NCBI RefSeq assembly: GCF_002210295.1
Contig: NZ_MWQH01000001.1
Span: 620,001-684,000 of the forward strand
Source: Fibrobacter sp. UWB5
Lineage (GTDB): Bacteria; Fibrobacterota; Fibrobacteria; Fibrobacterales; Fibrobacteraceae
DNA: 64,000 nucleotides
Reading direction: 5' to 3'
Numbering within the stretch: position 1 is the first letter of the stretch; each line of letters starts with the position of its first letter. Below, in pieces: positions 8,316-15,468 of the stretch. The translations under genes and the position numbers were made by a program. The notes beneath the pieces were generated by a model. The model was not told the origin of the DNA. It made no database searches and saw nothing but the letters and a program-made list of their open reading frames with translations.

Positions 8316-9489
8316 AACAGACTACAGTGATGTGAAATTCGCCAATAACGGCAAGCTTAAACTTTTGATTATCGTGGGTACTCGCCCTGAAATCATTCGC
8401 CTTGCAGCCGTTATCGACAAATGCCGTAAGTACTTCGATTGCATCTTGGCGCATACGGGTCAGAACTATGACTACAATTTGAATGGCGTGTTCTTTAAGG
8501 ACTTGAGCCTCAAGGATCCTGAAGTCTATATGGATGCAGTGGGCGATGACTTGGGCGCAACTGTGGGTAACATTATCAATTGCAGCTACAAGCTGATGGT
8601 TGCTTGCAAACCCGATGCTATGCTTATTCTTGGCGATACCAACAGCTGCCTTTCTGCTATTCCGGCAAAGCGCTTGCACATTCCTATCTTCCATATGGAA
8701 GCCGGTAACCGTTGCAAGGATGAATGTCTGCCCGAAGAAACCAACCGTCGCATCGTTGATATCATTAGCGATGTGAATATGGCATATTCTGAACATGCTC
8801 GCCGTTATTTGGCTGATTGTGGCTTGCCCAAGGAACGTACCTATGTGACGGGCAGCCCTATGGCAGAAGTCTTGCACAAGAATTTGGCTTCTATCGAGGC
8901 TAGCGATATTCATGCTCGTCTTGGCCTTACCAAGGGCAAGTACATTTTGCTGAGCGCCCACCGCGAAGAAAATATTGATACTGAAAAGAACTTCAATAGC
9001 CTCTTTACGGCTATCAACAAGATGGCTGAAAAGTACGATATGCCGATTCTTTACAGCTGTCATCCGCGTAGCCGCAATCGTCTTGCTGCTAGTGGCTTTA
9101 AGCTTGACAAGCGTGTGATTCAGCATGAACCTCTCGGCTTCCATGATTACAACTGCTTGCAGATGAACGCTTTTGCCGTCGTTAGCGATAGCGGTACGCT
9201 TCCTGAAGAAAGTTCTTTCTTTACGAGTGTCGGCCACCCGTTCCCGGCTGTGTGTATTCGTACCAGTACTGAACGCCCCGAAGCAATCGACAAGGCATGC
9301 TTCTTTATCGCAGGCATTGACGAAAAGTCTCTGTTGCAGGCTGTCGATACTGCCGTCACGATGAACGCTAATGGTGATTACGGCATCCCTGTGCCGGACT
9401 ACGTTGAAGAAAATGCCAGCACGAAGGTTGTGAAAATCATTCAGAGCTACACCGGCATCGTTGATAAAATGGTCTGGCGAAAGTACTAA
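8305..9489 (+). CDS. fnlC: UDP-GlcNAc 2-epimerase family enzyme, last step of UDP-L-FucNAc synthesis
   Basis: CapG/FnlC-type member of the UDP-N-acetylglucosamine 2-epimerase family (WecB fold), 394 residues. It epimerises C2 of the UDP-6-deoxy-talosamine intermediate to give UDP-L-FucNAc. Family motifs are in order: LLIIVGTRPEIIRL, HTGQNYDYNLNGVFF, MLILGDTNSCL, FHMEAGNRCKDECLPEETNR, TGSPMAEVL, SAHREENID, and SDSGTLPEESSFF near the end. Together with fnlA and fnlB it completes the route. It overlaps the acetyltransferase gene, and a strong hairpin follows the stop, marking the probable operon end. A plain WecB is the alternative; the CapE-CapF context argues against it. Confidence 0.9.
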   Translation: MEFKTDYSDVKFANNGKLKLLIIVGTRPEIIRLAAVIDKCRKYFDCILAHTGQNYDYNLNGVFFKDLSLKDPEVYMDAVGDDLGATVGNIINCSYKLMVACKPDAMLILGDTNSCLSAIPAKRLHIPIFHMEAGNRCKDECLPEETNRRIVDIISDVNMAYSEHARRYLADCGLPKERTYVTGSPMAEVLHKNLASIEASDIHARLGLTKGKYILLSAHREENIDTEKNFNSLFTAINKMAEKYDMPILYSCHPRSRNRLAASGFKLDKRVIQHEPLGFHDYNCLQMNAFAVVSDSGTLPEESSFFTSVGHPFPAVCIRTSTERPEAIDKACFFIAGIDEKSLLQAVDTAVTMNANGDYGIPVPDYVEENASTKVVKIIQSYTGIVDKMVWRKY

Positions 9490-9499
9490 TAATTTGACT

Positions 9500-9537
9500 G
9501 ATACAAGAAATGGTCCCAAGGGGACCTTTCTTGTATC
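9500..9537 (+). terminator. Long hairpin after fnlC
   Basis: GATACAAGAAA pairs with TTTCTTGTATC and GGTCCC with GGGACC around an AAG loop, giving a stem of about 17 pairs with one bulge. The U-tract is weak, so this is a probable transcription end or mRNA-stabilising hairpin. Confidence 0.6.
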
Positions 9538-9576
9538 TTATAGAGATTGTATAAAATCTGTTCCCTAAAAGTGTAT

Positions 9577-10671
9577 ATGAAAGAATCTTTGGATGTTGTA
9601 TTCTGTCATCTTTTGCGATTTGCATTGGGCGTGTCTCAGGTTTTTCCGTACAAGCCAACAGAAGAAGAATGGCAAAAACTTTTTAAAATGGCGAAACAAC
9701 AGACCGTACAAGGAGTATTTTTCAATGCCATTTCTCGATTGCCCGTAGAACAACGACCGCCTCGCCGGTTAACCATGCATTTATCATTTATTACAGAGGC
9801 GATTCGTGGAAAAAATCGTCAAATGAACCAGGAATCGGCTCGTTATACACAGCTATTTGACGGACAAGGCGTTCAATGCATTGTTCTAAAAGGCCAAGCG
9901 AACGCACGTTTATACCCTGACCCACTGTCAAGGCAGGCTGGAGATATTGATATCTGGGTGCCAGGCGGCTATGATAAGGTGGAACATTTGCTGCTTGATA
10001 TGGGGCTTATTTCTGGACGTAAAGATTCGTATAAAGAATCTCGCCATATTAGTTTTCGCAATGAGAATGACATAGAAATCGAGATTCATCATAGACCTAC
10101 GGAAAGTTTGTTTAGGAACAAGGAACTCCAAGAAGTTCTCTTCACTGAATTGAAAAATTCAACACTTGTACCCGAGGGGTTTTATTCGCCGAGCATTCGT
10201 TTTGCGTTGATAATGCAGTTGCAACACCTATATTATCATTGTGTCAATGAAGGCGTTGGGTTTCGTCACTTTATGGATTACTTTATATTGCTTACGCATT
10301 CAAGTGATGATGATCGAAAGTTCGTATGGGGTAAAATAAGGCAATTTGGCTTGACGAGGGCTTGTGCGGGAATAATGTGGGTCCTTGAAAAAACGTTTGG
10401 TCTCTCGCGCGAAATGATGCTCTGTGCTCCGGATGAGAAAAGAGGATTGCGTTTATACAAGAACACCATAATCGGTGGAAATTTCGGACGAAATAATCCG
10501 CAAAAAAAGAAGGAATCGCATTCGCTGAAGCATTGGCTTTACAAAAGAAAATGTTCGCTCAGTTGGTTCTCTTTTGATCCACTAAACACCGTTCTACAAG
10601 AAATCCAATATTGGAAAGATACAATTTCTCTTATTCCAGAGAGAATAAAACGTCGAAAAATGTTCTTATGA
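9577..10671 (+). CDS. PF14907-type uncharacterised nucleotidyltransferase
   Basis: About 364 residues, resembling the uncharacterised nucleotidyltransferase family NTP_transf_5 often found in polysaccharide loci. The diagnostic segment is CIVLKGQANARLYPDPLSRQ followed by AGDIDIWV. This is a KG-x(n)-DxD arrangement typical of the nucleotidyltransferase superfamily; the aspartates would bind metal. Later EIEIHHRP and a helical region with repeated His/Tyr (LQHLYYHCVNEGVGFRH) also fit the family. The frame is open upstream to TTG 9547, but ATG 9577 is the first ATG. The ribosome site is weak, so the start is uncertain. It stands alone on the plus strand facing galE. The substrate is unknown. Confidence 0.7.
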   Translation: MKESLDVVFCHLLRFALGVSQVFPYKPTEEEWQKLFKMAKQQTVQGVFFNAISRLPVEQRPPRRLTMHLSFITEAIRGKNRQMNQESARYTQLFDGQGVQCIVLKGQANARLYPDPLSRQAGDIDIWVPGGYDKVEHLLLDMGLISGRKDSYKESRHISFRNENDIEIEIHHRPTESLFRNKELQEVLFTELKNSTLVPEGFYSPSIRFALIMQLQHLYYHCVNEGVGFRHFMDYFILLTHSSDDDRKFVWGKIRQFGLTRACAGIMWVLEKTFGLSREMMLCAPDEKRGLRLYKNTIIGGNFGRNNPQKKKESHSLKHWLYKRKCSLSWFSFDPLNTVLQEIQYWKDTISLIPERIKRRKMFL

Positions 10672-10737
10672 AATATTCCTGTGTATCTCTTGCAGGGTGT
10701 TGCTATGCAAAGGTTACAAAATGTTTTTTTGCGGTTC

Positions 10738-11757
10738 CTAGTGGTGGCCGTACCCGTTGGGGTTGTTCTTCTGCCAGTTCCAGGAGTCGCGGCACATGTC
10801 CTCGATGCCGTACTGGGCCCTCCAACCGAGTTCCTTGAACGCCTTTTCGGGGTTGCAGTAACAGGTGGCAATGTCTCCTGCACGGCGTGGCTTGATGCTG
10901 TAGGGAACCTTCACGTTGTTTACCTTTTCAAAGGCTTTCACAACGTCTAAAACAGAATAGCCATGACCTGTGCCCAAATTGTAGATGGCGAGACCGCACT
11001 TGTTTTCGATTGCCTTGAGGGCGCTTACGTGACCCGAGGCGAGGTCGCAAACGTGAATGTAGTCGCGCACGCCGGTTCCATCGGGGGTGTCGTAGTCGTT
11101 GCCGAACACGCCCAGTTCTTTACGGATGCCAACGGCAGTTTGCGTGATGTAGGGCATTAAGTTGTTCGGAATTCCGTTGGGGTCTTCGCCGATTTTCCCG
11201 CTCGGGTGTGCGCCGATGGGGTTAAAGTAGCGGAGCAAGACCACGTTCCATTCGGGGTCTGCCTTCTGCACGTCAATGAGCACCTGTTCCAGCATGGACT
11301 TGGTTTGTCCGTAAGGGTTGGTGATGGCGCCCTTCGGGCAGTTCTCGGTAATAGGAATTTCGGCAGGGTTGCCGTACACGGTTGCCGACGACGAGAAGAT
11401 GATGTTCTTCACGCCGTTGTTGCGCATGGCGTTGAGCAACACGAAGGTAGCGTTCATGTTGTTTTCGTAGTATTCCAGCGGCTTGGCTACAGATTCGCCG
11501 ACAGCCTTGAGACCGGCAAAATGAATGCAAGCGTCAAAATGGTTTTCCTTGAAGATCTTGTCCATGGCAGCGGCATCGCGGGCGTCTGCCTTGATAAAGG
11601 GAATTTCTTGACCGACGATTTCAGCAACTCGACGCAGAGATTCATCGCAGGAGTTCACCAGGTTGTCGACAGCGACAACGGAGTGGCCTTTTTTGTAAAG
11701 TTCAACAATTGTATGCGATGCAATATATCCGGCGCCACCTGTCAACAAGACGTTCAT
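10738..11757 (-). CDS. galE: UDP-glucose 4-epimerase
   Basis: NAD-dependent SDR enzyme interconverting UDP-Glc and UDP-Gal, 339 residues. It feeds UDP-Gal to the mutase encoded earlier in the locus. The start MNVLLTGGAGYIASHTIVEL carries the NAD-binding glycine motif and is preceded by an AGAAGG ribosome site on the minus strand; the frame stays open further upstream but has no signal there. FSSSATVYGNP and NPYGQTK supply the catalytic Ser and the YxxxK dyad. LRYFNPIGAHPSG, GVRDYIHVCDLA and the C-terminal RRAGDIA are typical GalE blocks. It converges on the preceding gene and is followed, in its own direction, by no obvious partner. Confidence 0.96.
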   Translation of the reverse strand: MNVLLTGGAGYIASHTIVELYKKGHSVVAVDNLVNSCDESLRRVAEIVGQEIPFIKADARDAAAMDKIFKENHFDACIHFAGLKAVGESVAKPLEYYENNMNATFVLLNAMRNNGVKNIIFSSSATVYGNPAEIPITENCPKGAITNPYGQTKSMLEQVLIDVQKADPEWNVVLLRYFNPIGAHPSGKIGEDPNGIPNNLMPYITQTAVGIRKELGVFGNDYDTPDGTGVRDYIHVCDLASGHVSALKAIENKCGLAIYNLGTGHGYSVLDVVKAFEKVNNVKVPYSIKPRRAGDIATCYCNPEKAFKELGWRAQYGIEDMCRDSWNWQKNNPNGYGHH

Positions 11758-11844
11758 AATAAATCCTTCTTTAATTTGTTCTTTTGGGGCTAAATATAAT
11801 AATAAAGCAGTCCTATATATGGTTCTAGTTCTGCCAGATGAATT

Positions 11845-11936
11845 ACGGGGTTTTAGGGGCGGAGCCCTTAGGCGAAGGGGTAGCGAGCTACTGCGCAAAC
11901 GCAGTGCGAGCGAGGGGAAGACTTGCCCCTCCAGTC
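11845..11936. repeat. GC-rich imperfect palindromic repeat
   Basis: Lies between the divergent-end galE promoter region and the nucleotidyltransferase stop. It contains GGGGCGGAGCCC, then GGGGTAGCGAGCTACTGCGC, and ends in GAGGGGAAGACTTGCCCCTC, a hairpin that could terminate transcription. The segment at 26676-26761 has the same outline (GGGGTAG ... GAGGGGCAGACCTGCCCC), so it belongs to a dispersed family. Confidence 0.55.
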
Positions 11937-11938
11937 CA

Positions 11939-12889
11939 TTAGCATTTGGCTATGACTTGGCCGTTGATTTGCGAGGAATGGACTTCCACGTTTTTCCATA
12001 TAACGCAGTTTTGAATGTTCGCGTTTTTGATGACGCTGTTGTCGCCGATGGTCACGTTGGGGCCGATGGTACTGTTCTCGATGATTACGTTCATGCCGAT
12101 GTTGCATGGGGGAATCAGCTTGACGTTGTTCATGGACTTGTTGTGGCTGACGACGTGGCAGATGTTGTTGAGCTTGGGCCTGTTCTGCAGTAGCCAGGTG
12201 TTGGTCTGAATTAGCGTTTCGGGGAGTCCGCAGTCCAGCCATTCTTTTACGGGGGCGGTGCGGAATTTGCAGCCCTGTTCAATCATCATCTGGAGTGCGT
12301 CGGTCAGCTGGAATTCTCCGCGGGTGCGGATGTCGTTGCTGATCAGGTGCTGGAGCGCCTTTTTGAGTTCCTTGACGTCTTTGATGTAGTAGATTCCGAC
12401 GATAGCCTCGTCGCTTACGAATTCTTGAGGTTTTTCGACTAGGCGTTCGATTTGCCTGCTCGCATTGGTGACGGCTACGCCAAAGCGGCGCGGGTCCTGG
12501 ACCTTGTAGGTGTAAAGGACGTTCTCGGTGGCGTTCGCGAGGCTCTGGATGTCTGCGTCGAAGAGCGTGTCGCCTAGGATGATGAGCAGCGGTTCGTCGT
12601 CATTCACGTAGGGGAGTGCAAGGCTGATGGCTTGCCCCAGGCCTTGCGGGTCGCTTTGGAGTACTGTGCGTGTGTTGCCCCATTCGCGCTTTGCCTTGAG
12701 GTATTCGTCCATCTTCTCGGCCTTGTATCCGGTAATGAAGATGGTTTCGGTGGGCTTGAGCGGGAGGGTGTCTTCTACAATCCAGTCAATGATAGTCTTG
12801 CCGCCCACGGGCAATAGGCACTTGGGCAGGTTGTTGGTGTAGGGGCGCATGCGCTCGCCCTTGCCGGCGACTGGCAGAATGACTTTCAT
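11939..12889 (-). CDS. Sugar-1-phosphate nucleotidyltransferase with C-terminal beta-helix
   Basis: 316-residue nucleotidyltransferase of the RmlA/GlmU-like superfamily, making an NDP-sugar from a sugar-1-phosphate; cytoplasmic. The N-terminus MKVILPVAGKGERMRPYTNN has the GxGxRM pyrophosphorylase loop, followed by LPKCLLPVGGKTI with the catalytic Lys region. ILGDTLFDAD is the metal-binding GD motif. After GEFQLTDALQ, residues from about 255 form hexapeptide repeats (NIGMNVIIENSTIGPNV, IGDNSVIKNANI) of a short left-handed beta-helix. The start has a good AAGG ribosome site. The base specificity (dTTP, UTP or GTP) cannot be read from the sequence. It sits beside the polysaccharide locus and probably serves it. 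Confidence 0.85.
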   Translation of the reverse strand: MKVILPVAGKGERMRPYTNNLPKCLLPVGGKTIIDWIVEDTLPLKPTETIFITGYKAEKMDEYLKAKREWGNTRTVLQSDPQGLGQAISLALPYVNDDEPLLIILGDTLFDADIQSLANATENVLYTYKVQDPRRFGVAVTNASRQIERLVEKPQEFVSDEAIVGIYYIKDVKELKKALQHLISNDIRTRGEFQLTDALQMMIEQGCKFRTAPVKEWLDCGLPETLIQTNTWLLQNRPKLNNICHVVSHNKSMNNVKLIPPCNIGMNVIIENSTIGPNVTIGDNSVIKNANIQNCVIWKNVEVHSSQINGQVIAKC

Positions 12890-13011
12890 TTCCTTCTTAT
12901 CCTCGATAATTTGTCACAAAATGGAGGGGGATGCACAAAGATAATAAAATTGTATGCTTTTGTTTGGCGGGGAGGGGAGTCTGTCCGCTCGATCCAGGTG
13001 TATCGCGTGGA

Positions 13012-13133
13012 CGGGAATTCGCCCACCCACCCGCCCTGTTGAGGGCGTATTATGACGCGGATGTGGATGCCTGGGAAATCTGGTGAACTTGCCGCTAGAT
13101 TGTCTTCCCGGGCTTGACCCGGGATCTCCTTTA
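13012..13133. repeat. Composite repeat, copy 1
   Basis: Begins with GCCCACCCACCCGCCCTGTT and GAGGGCG, continues through a variable middle with TGGTGAACTTG, and ends in the palindromic unit TGTCTTCCCGGGCTTGACCC plus GGGATCTCCTTT (13099-13132). The second copy 200 bases on has the same block order, so the two are duplicates or independent insertions of one element. Confidence 0.65.
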
Positions 13134-13154
13134 TTATGCAAAAAAGGAAGATTG

Positions 13155-13189
13155 GACAAAAAAGTGGCTGTTTGGTAAAACCGAACAAC
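13155..13189. repeat. Repeat box with GTT-GG/CCGAAC hairpin, copy 1
   Basis: Starts GACAAAAAAGTGGCTGTT and ends AACCGAACAAC. A nearly identical box lies at 16835-16869 (GACAAAAAAGTGGTCGTTCG, then ATAAACCGAACAAC). Both follow a composite repeat that ends in GGGATCTCC. Confidence 0.65.
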
Positions 13190-13221
13190 TGGTTTAGTTG
13201 CTTTTTGGGGGAAGGAGGCCT

Positions 13222-13527
13222 TTTCTATGGCGAGGAAATCTTCCCCACCCACCCAACCCTGTTGAGGGGGGTGTATGGCAGGGGTGGGAATGCTAAGGAT
13301 TGCTGGTGAACCTGTCGACGGATTGTCTTCCCGGGCTTGCCAATAGCCACTTGCAGCTTTGCTGCTTAGAGTACCTTGGCATAATACTAACCGAACAAAG
13401 TTCGGAGTATTATGAAGCCAAGTTACATCGGTGGCTGTGTTGTCATAATAAATTGGTAGCGGCACTAAAGTGCCGAGCCACACAGAGGATATGGTCCTCG
13501 GAACGGGGAAGCCGGGATCTCCTTTGA
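13222..13527. repeat. Composite repeat, copy 2, with nested hairpins
   Basis: Shares the CCACCCACCCAACCCTGTTG start, the TGGTGAACCTG middle and the TGTCTTCCCGGGCTTGCC / GGGATCTCCTTT ends with the other copies. Inside is an AGCCACTTGCAGCTTTGCTG hairpin. Relative to the copy at 16560-16767 there is an extra segment of about 115 bases after GCTTAG. That extra segment is itself palindromic: CTTGGC, ATAATACT and CCGAAC pair in order with GTTCGG, AGTATTAT and GCCAAG. A further GGCACT/AGTGCC hairpin follows. Confidence 0.7.
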
Positions 13528-13543
13528 TGAGTGGAAAAATGTA

Positions 13544-13568
13544 AAATTATTCCAAAATGGAATAATTT
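13544..13568. promoter_or_regulatory. Palindromic operator candidate upstream of the HigBA-like pair
   Basis: AAATTATTCCA and TGGAATAATTT are perfect 11-base inverted arms around AAA. The core ATTATTCCAAAATG recurs at 13597-13610, overlapping the -10 box. This arrangement is common for autoregulation by an XRE-type antitoxin; binding is inferred. Confidence 0.6.
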
Positions 13569-13570
13569 CA

Positions 13571-13599
13571 TTGAAATTTGAATAAAAATTATATATATT
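13571..13599 (+). promoter_or_regulatory. Promoter of the HigBA-like pair
   Basis: TTGAAA, then 17 bases, then TATATT. It lies between two copies of the operator core, so antitoxin binding would occlude it. Confidence 0.6.
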
Positions 13600-13661
13600 A
13601 TTCCAAAATGAAATAAATCCATTTTTACTAAAGGACTGAAAATGAAATAATAGGAGTCGTT

Positions 13662-13902
13662 ATGCCGCAAGCAGTGCAACCGTGGGAATACGGAACAAGC
13701 CAAAAGAACGCTCCCGTTTGTTCATAACGAACAAAAAGGTTTGCTTGCTATAGATCAACGGCCTCCAAAAGGAGGTGTACAACTTAGGTTGTACATTTAT
13801 CCGCAGGAACAAGTCCGGATAATCCACCTGACGTCTATTGGCGATAAACAATCGCAACAAAAGGACATTAAGGCTGGACATCAGTTTATCCAAACGCTAT
13901 GA
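13662..13902 (+). pseudogene. Frameshifted small toxin gene of a HigB-A-order pair
   Basis: ATG 13662, behind AGGAG, opens a frame (MPQAVQPWEYGTSQKN...) that stops after 21 codons. A second frame, offset by one base, is open from upstream to the stop at 13900-13902. It reads ...FVHNEQKGLLAIDQRPPKGG, VQLRLYIYPQEQVRIIHLTS and IGDKQSQQKDIKAGHQFIQT. That looks like the C-terminal part of a compact toxin (IGDK-xQ-xDI ending). Joining the frames at about 13695-13710 with one indel would give an 80-residue protein. It directly precedes an XRE antitoxin and shares its promoter. Family naming is tentative, and a sequencing error could equally explain the shift. Confidence 0.5.
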
Positions 13903-13935
13903 AGCGACATGCAACCCACCCCTCAGGAGATCAAC

Positions 13936-14496
13936 ATGGACCAGAGAATATCGACCATATCAGATTTAATGAACGAAATGGGAGTTGAAAAAGAGACTGT
14001 AAAACAAGTAACGGAAAACATCAAGAACTACAGCATTAGTCAAAACCTGACAATCCTCCGAGCCAAGGCGAATCTTTCTCAATCCGAAATGGCAAAGAAA
14101 ATGAAGACATCCCAGTCTTTCATTTCTAAGCTGGAAAGTGCAAGCAACGATCAAATTAAAGTTGATGATATGTGCACGTTCTTGGCTACACTTGGCTACG
14201 AAACGACCATTACTATTTCTAAACCGCAAAATATCGCACAAAAAATCAAGGCGAGTTACTGTCAGTTAGTCGATTTGGTGAAAGAACTGCAAAAGTACGC
14301 CGTCAACGATGACGCTATCCTTGAAGGCATTGCCAGTTTTGAAATTGAAGCGACGCAAAATATGCTGAATTTGGCATCGATGCTTATTGAAAGTTCTTCT
14401 GCAAAACTTGACAAAATTCACCCGCGTCAGGAACCTCAGATTATTCTACAGAACGAGAATGTGAATAAACCCAAAAAGGTTCTTGCTTCGGTATAA
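13936..14496 (+). CDS. XRE-family antitoxin/transcriptional regulator
   Basis: 186-residue protein with an N-terminal helix-turn-helix of the Cro/CI (XRE) type: LTILRAKANLSQSEMAKKM and then TSQSFISKLESASNDQIKVD, with the conserved Q-S-x-I-S-K-L recognition-helix pattern. This is followed by TLGYETTITI and a long helical C-terminal tail. ATG 13936 is chosen because AGGAG lies six bases ahead of it; the in-frame ATG 13909 has no such site. It follows a small toxin-like frame, the order of higBA loci. Its likely job is to bind the toxin and the palindromes near 13544-13619. The unusually long tail (about 110 residues after the HTH) is unassigned. Confidence 0.75.
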   Translation: MDQRISTISDLMNEMGVEKETVKQVTENIKNYSISQNLTILRAKANLSQSEMAKKMKTSQSFISKLESASNDQIKVDDMCTFLATLGYETTITISKPQNIAQKIKASYCQLVDLVKELQKYAVNDDAILEGIASFEIEATQNMLNLASMLIESSSAKLDKIHPRQEPQIILQNENVNKPKKVLASV

Positions 14497-14521
14497 TATC
14501 AAAAAGAGTGACGTGTTAAAA

Positions 14522-14549
14522 AAAGATGCTCGTAACGAGCATCTTTTTT
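14522..14549 (+). terminator. Intrinsic terminator of the HigBA-like pair
   Basis: AAAGATGCTCG pairs perfectly with CGAGCATCTTT around TAA, followed by T residues. Confidence 0.85.
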
Positions 14550-14578
14550 ATATCAAAGATTATTTCTTTATGCTTTTT

Positions 14579-14732
14579 GCGTTAGGGATCGAAGCCCGAA
14601 GGGCCGGGAGGGCCGCTGGTGTCCCGCGCTCGGCACTCTAGGCGGAAAAATTGCGGCCCCGGAACGTGTCCGGGTAAAATCCATGCCGCAATTTTATGCC
14701 GCGAGAGCCCGCCCCTGTGCAGCAGGGAACGC
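14579..14732. repeat. GCGTT...AACGC structured repeat, copy 1 (full length)
   Basis: GC-rich, about 154 bases. It starts GCGTTAGGGATCGAAGCCCG and ends GCAGCAGGGAACGC, so the termini are inverted (GCGTT/AACGC). Inside are GGCCGGGAGGGCCGCTGGTG, TCCCGCGCTCGG, and an ATTGCGGC ... GCCGCAAT stem whose loop in this copy holds an extra CCCGGAACGTGTCCGGG hairpin. Further copies at 15469, 17057 and 18022 are in the same orientation. Confidence 0.75.
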
Positions 14733-14780
14733 CTTTTATATGTTTTTGACTCCTTTTTCTGCCCGAAAATGAAATCCGGC

Positions 14781-14809
14781 TTGTTTTTAACGACTACATA
14801 ATCTATATT
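14781..14809 (+). promoter_or_regulatory. Promoter ahead of the DUF3791 gene, leaderless spacing
   Basis: TTGTTT, 17 bases, TATATT, then six bases to the ATG at 14816. Transcription would start at or within a base or two of the initiation codon. Confidence 0.6.
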
Positions 14810-14815
14810 CAAATT

Positions 14816-15034
14816 ATGGCCGACAAGTACAAAATACCTTACGTGAACATGTGCATCCGTCTTTTTGCGCGGCGTTTCCAAATGACGCTTCAGGGGGCGG
14901 CTGATTACCTGTGCAAGTTTAAGGGAATTCGGTTTCTAGATGACTGCTATCCTTCGGAACATCTTCTGCCTGTGGAAGATGCCTTGGACGACCTTGTCGC
15001 CGTCTGCAAAAATAACGGTGGGTCCATTGGATGA
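14816..15034 (+). CDS. DUF3791 domain protein
   Basis: 72-residue protein matching the small DUF3791 family: a basic helical start (YVNMCIRLFARRFQMTLQGA), then DYLCKFKGIRFLDDCYPSEH with the conserved FLDxCY pattern, and LPVEDALDDLVAVCKNNGG at the end. Such genes normally sit in a cassette with a DUF3990 gene and a second DUF3791 gene, exactly the order seen here. The stop overlaps the next start (ATGA). Function is not established. The small size and tight coupling suggest a partner or antidote for the DUF3990 protein. There is no Shine-Dalgarno sequence, consistent with leaderless initiation. Confidence 0.75.
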   Translation: MADKYKIPYVNMCIRLFARRFQMTLQGAADYLCKFKGIRFLDDCYPSEHLLPVEDALDDLVAVCKNNGGSIG

Positions 15035-15245
15035 TTCTGTATCATGGGACCAATTCTGACTTTTCCCAAATTAATCTGGGGAAGGGCCCATTGCAGATGA
15101 CGGAGTTGCCTATTTGTTGAATTTGTACGAAGAAGGCCTGCGGACTTTGGAAGAACTAGCAAAGGAACTTGAATACAAGGACCTGAACAATCAGTTCTGC
15201 TTTTTGACGGATCGTGCAATTTCTCTTTTGCATCGGGTAAAATAA
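15031..15245 (+). pseudogene. DUF3990 gene with its middle deleted
   Basis: Starts MILYHGTNSDFSQINLGKG, the conserved N-terminus of DUF3990 proteins, whose YHGT motif recalls ADP-ribosyltransferase-type folds. Right after it, in a different frame, comes the family's C-terminal part: PIADDGVAYLLNLYEEGLRT, LEELAKELEYKDLNNQFCFL and TDRAISLLHRVK, ending at the start of the next gene. Intact relatives are about 150-160 residues long, so roughly 80 codons between GKG and PIADDG are missing and the reading frame is broken. The toxin-like member of the cassette is therefore inactive, while both small DUF3791 neighbours remain open. Confidence 0.75.
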
Positions 15246-15463
15246 TGACGGCAGCTCAAAGCGAATCTCTCGTATCAAAAATTGTCGAGAAAAACGTTCA
15301 GCTTTTGATGAACGAGTTCTCCTTGGATTTGGAGTCCGCTTTTGCCTTCATATACAAGACGAAGGTGTTCGAGTCATTGAACGCGCCTGACACGGGATTG
15401 CGTGCCCGTAGCGCCGATTATATTTACGAACTTGTGCGCGAAGAATTTTTAGCTAAACGGTAG
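15245..15463 (+). CDS. Second DUF3791-like protein
   Basis: 72 residues, helical, with SESLVSKIVEKNVQLLMNEF, then SLDLESAFAFIYKTKVFESL and NAPDTGLRARSADYIYELVR. It fits the second small protein (DUF3791-like subfamily) that flanks DUF3990 genes. The start codon overlaps the stop of the broken DUF3990 gene (TAATG), so the three were one translational unit. It remains open although its partner is deleted, which suggests recent decay or a harmless residual role. Family membership is inferred from pattern and gene order. Confidence 0.65.
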   Translation: MTAAQSESLVSKIVEKNVQLLMNEFSLDLESAFAFIYKTKVFESLNAPDTGLRARSADYIYELVREEFLAKR

Positions 15464-15468
15464 TTTTT

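Larger units (their letters stand above)
12890..13543. other. Long gene-free stretch filled with composite repeats
   Basis: About 650 bases with no plausible gene. Most of it consists of two copies of a composite repeat (13012-13133 and 13222-13527) and a linking box (13155-13189), described separately. The first 120 bases show nothing recognisable. Confidence 0.6.

Noticed and set aside
13777-13796. TGTACAAC/GTTGTACA inverted repeat as an operator
   Set aside because: It lies inside the toxin-like coding frame and downstream of the promoter; codon context explains it, and better operator candidates exist at 13544 and 13597.
13660-13893. 77-codon minus-strand frame (MDKLMSSLNVLLLRLF...)
   Set aside because: The plus strand over the same bases carries a toxin-like sequence in the right position before an antitoxin, with promoter and operator on that strand.
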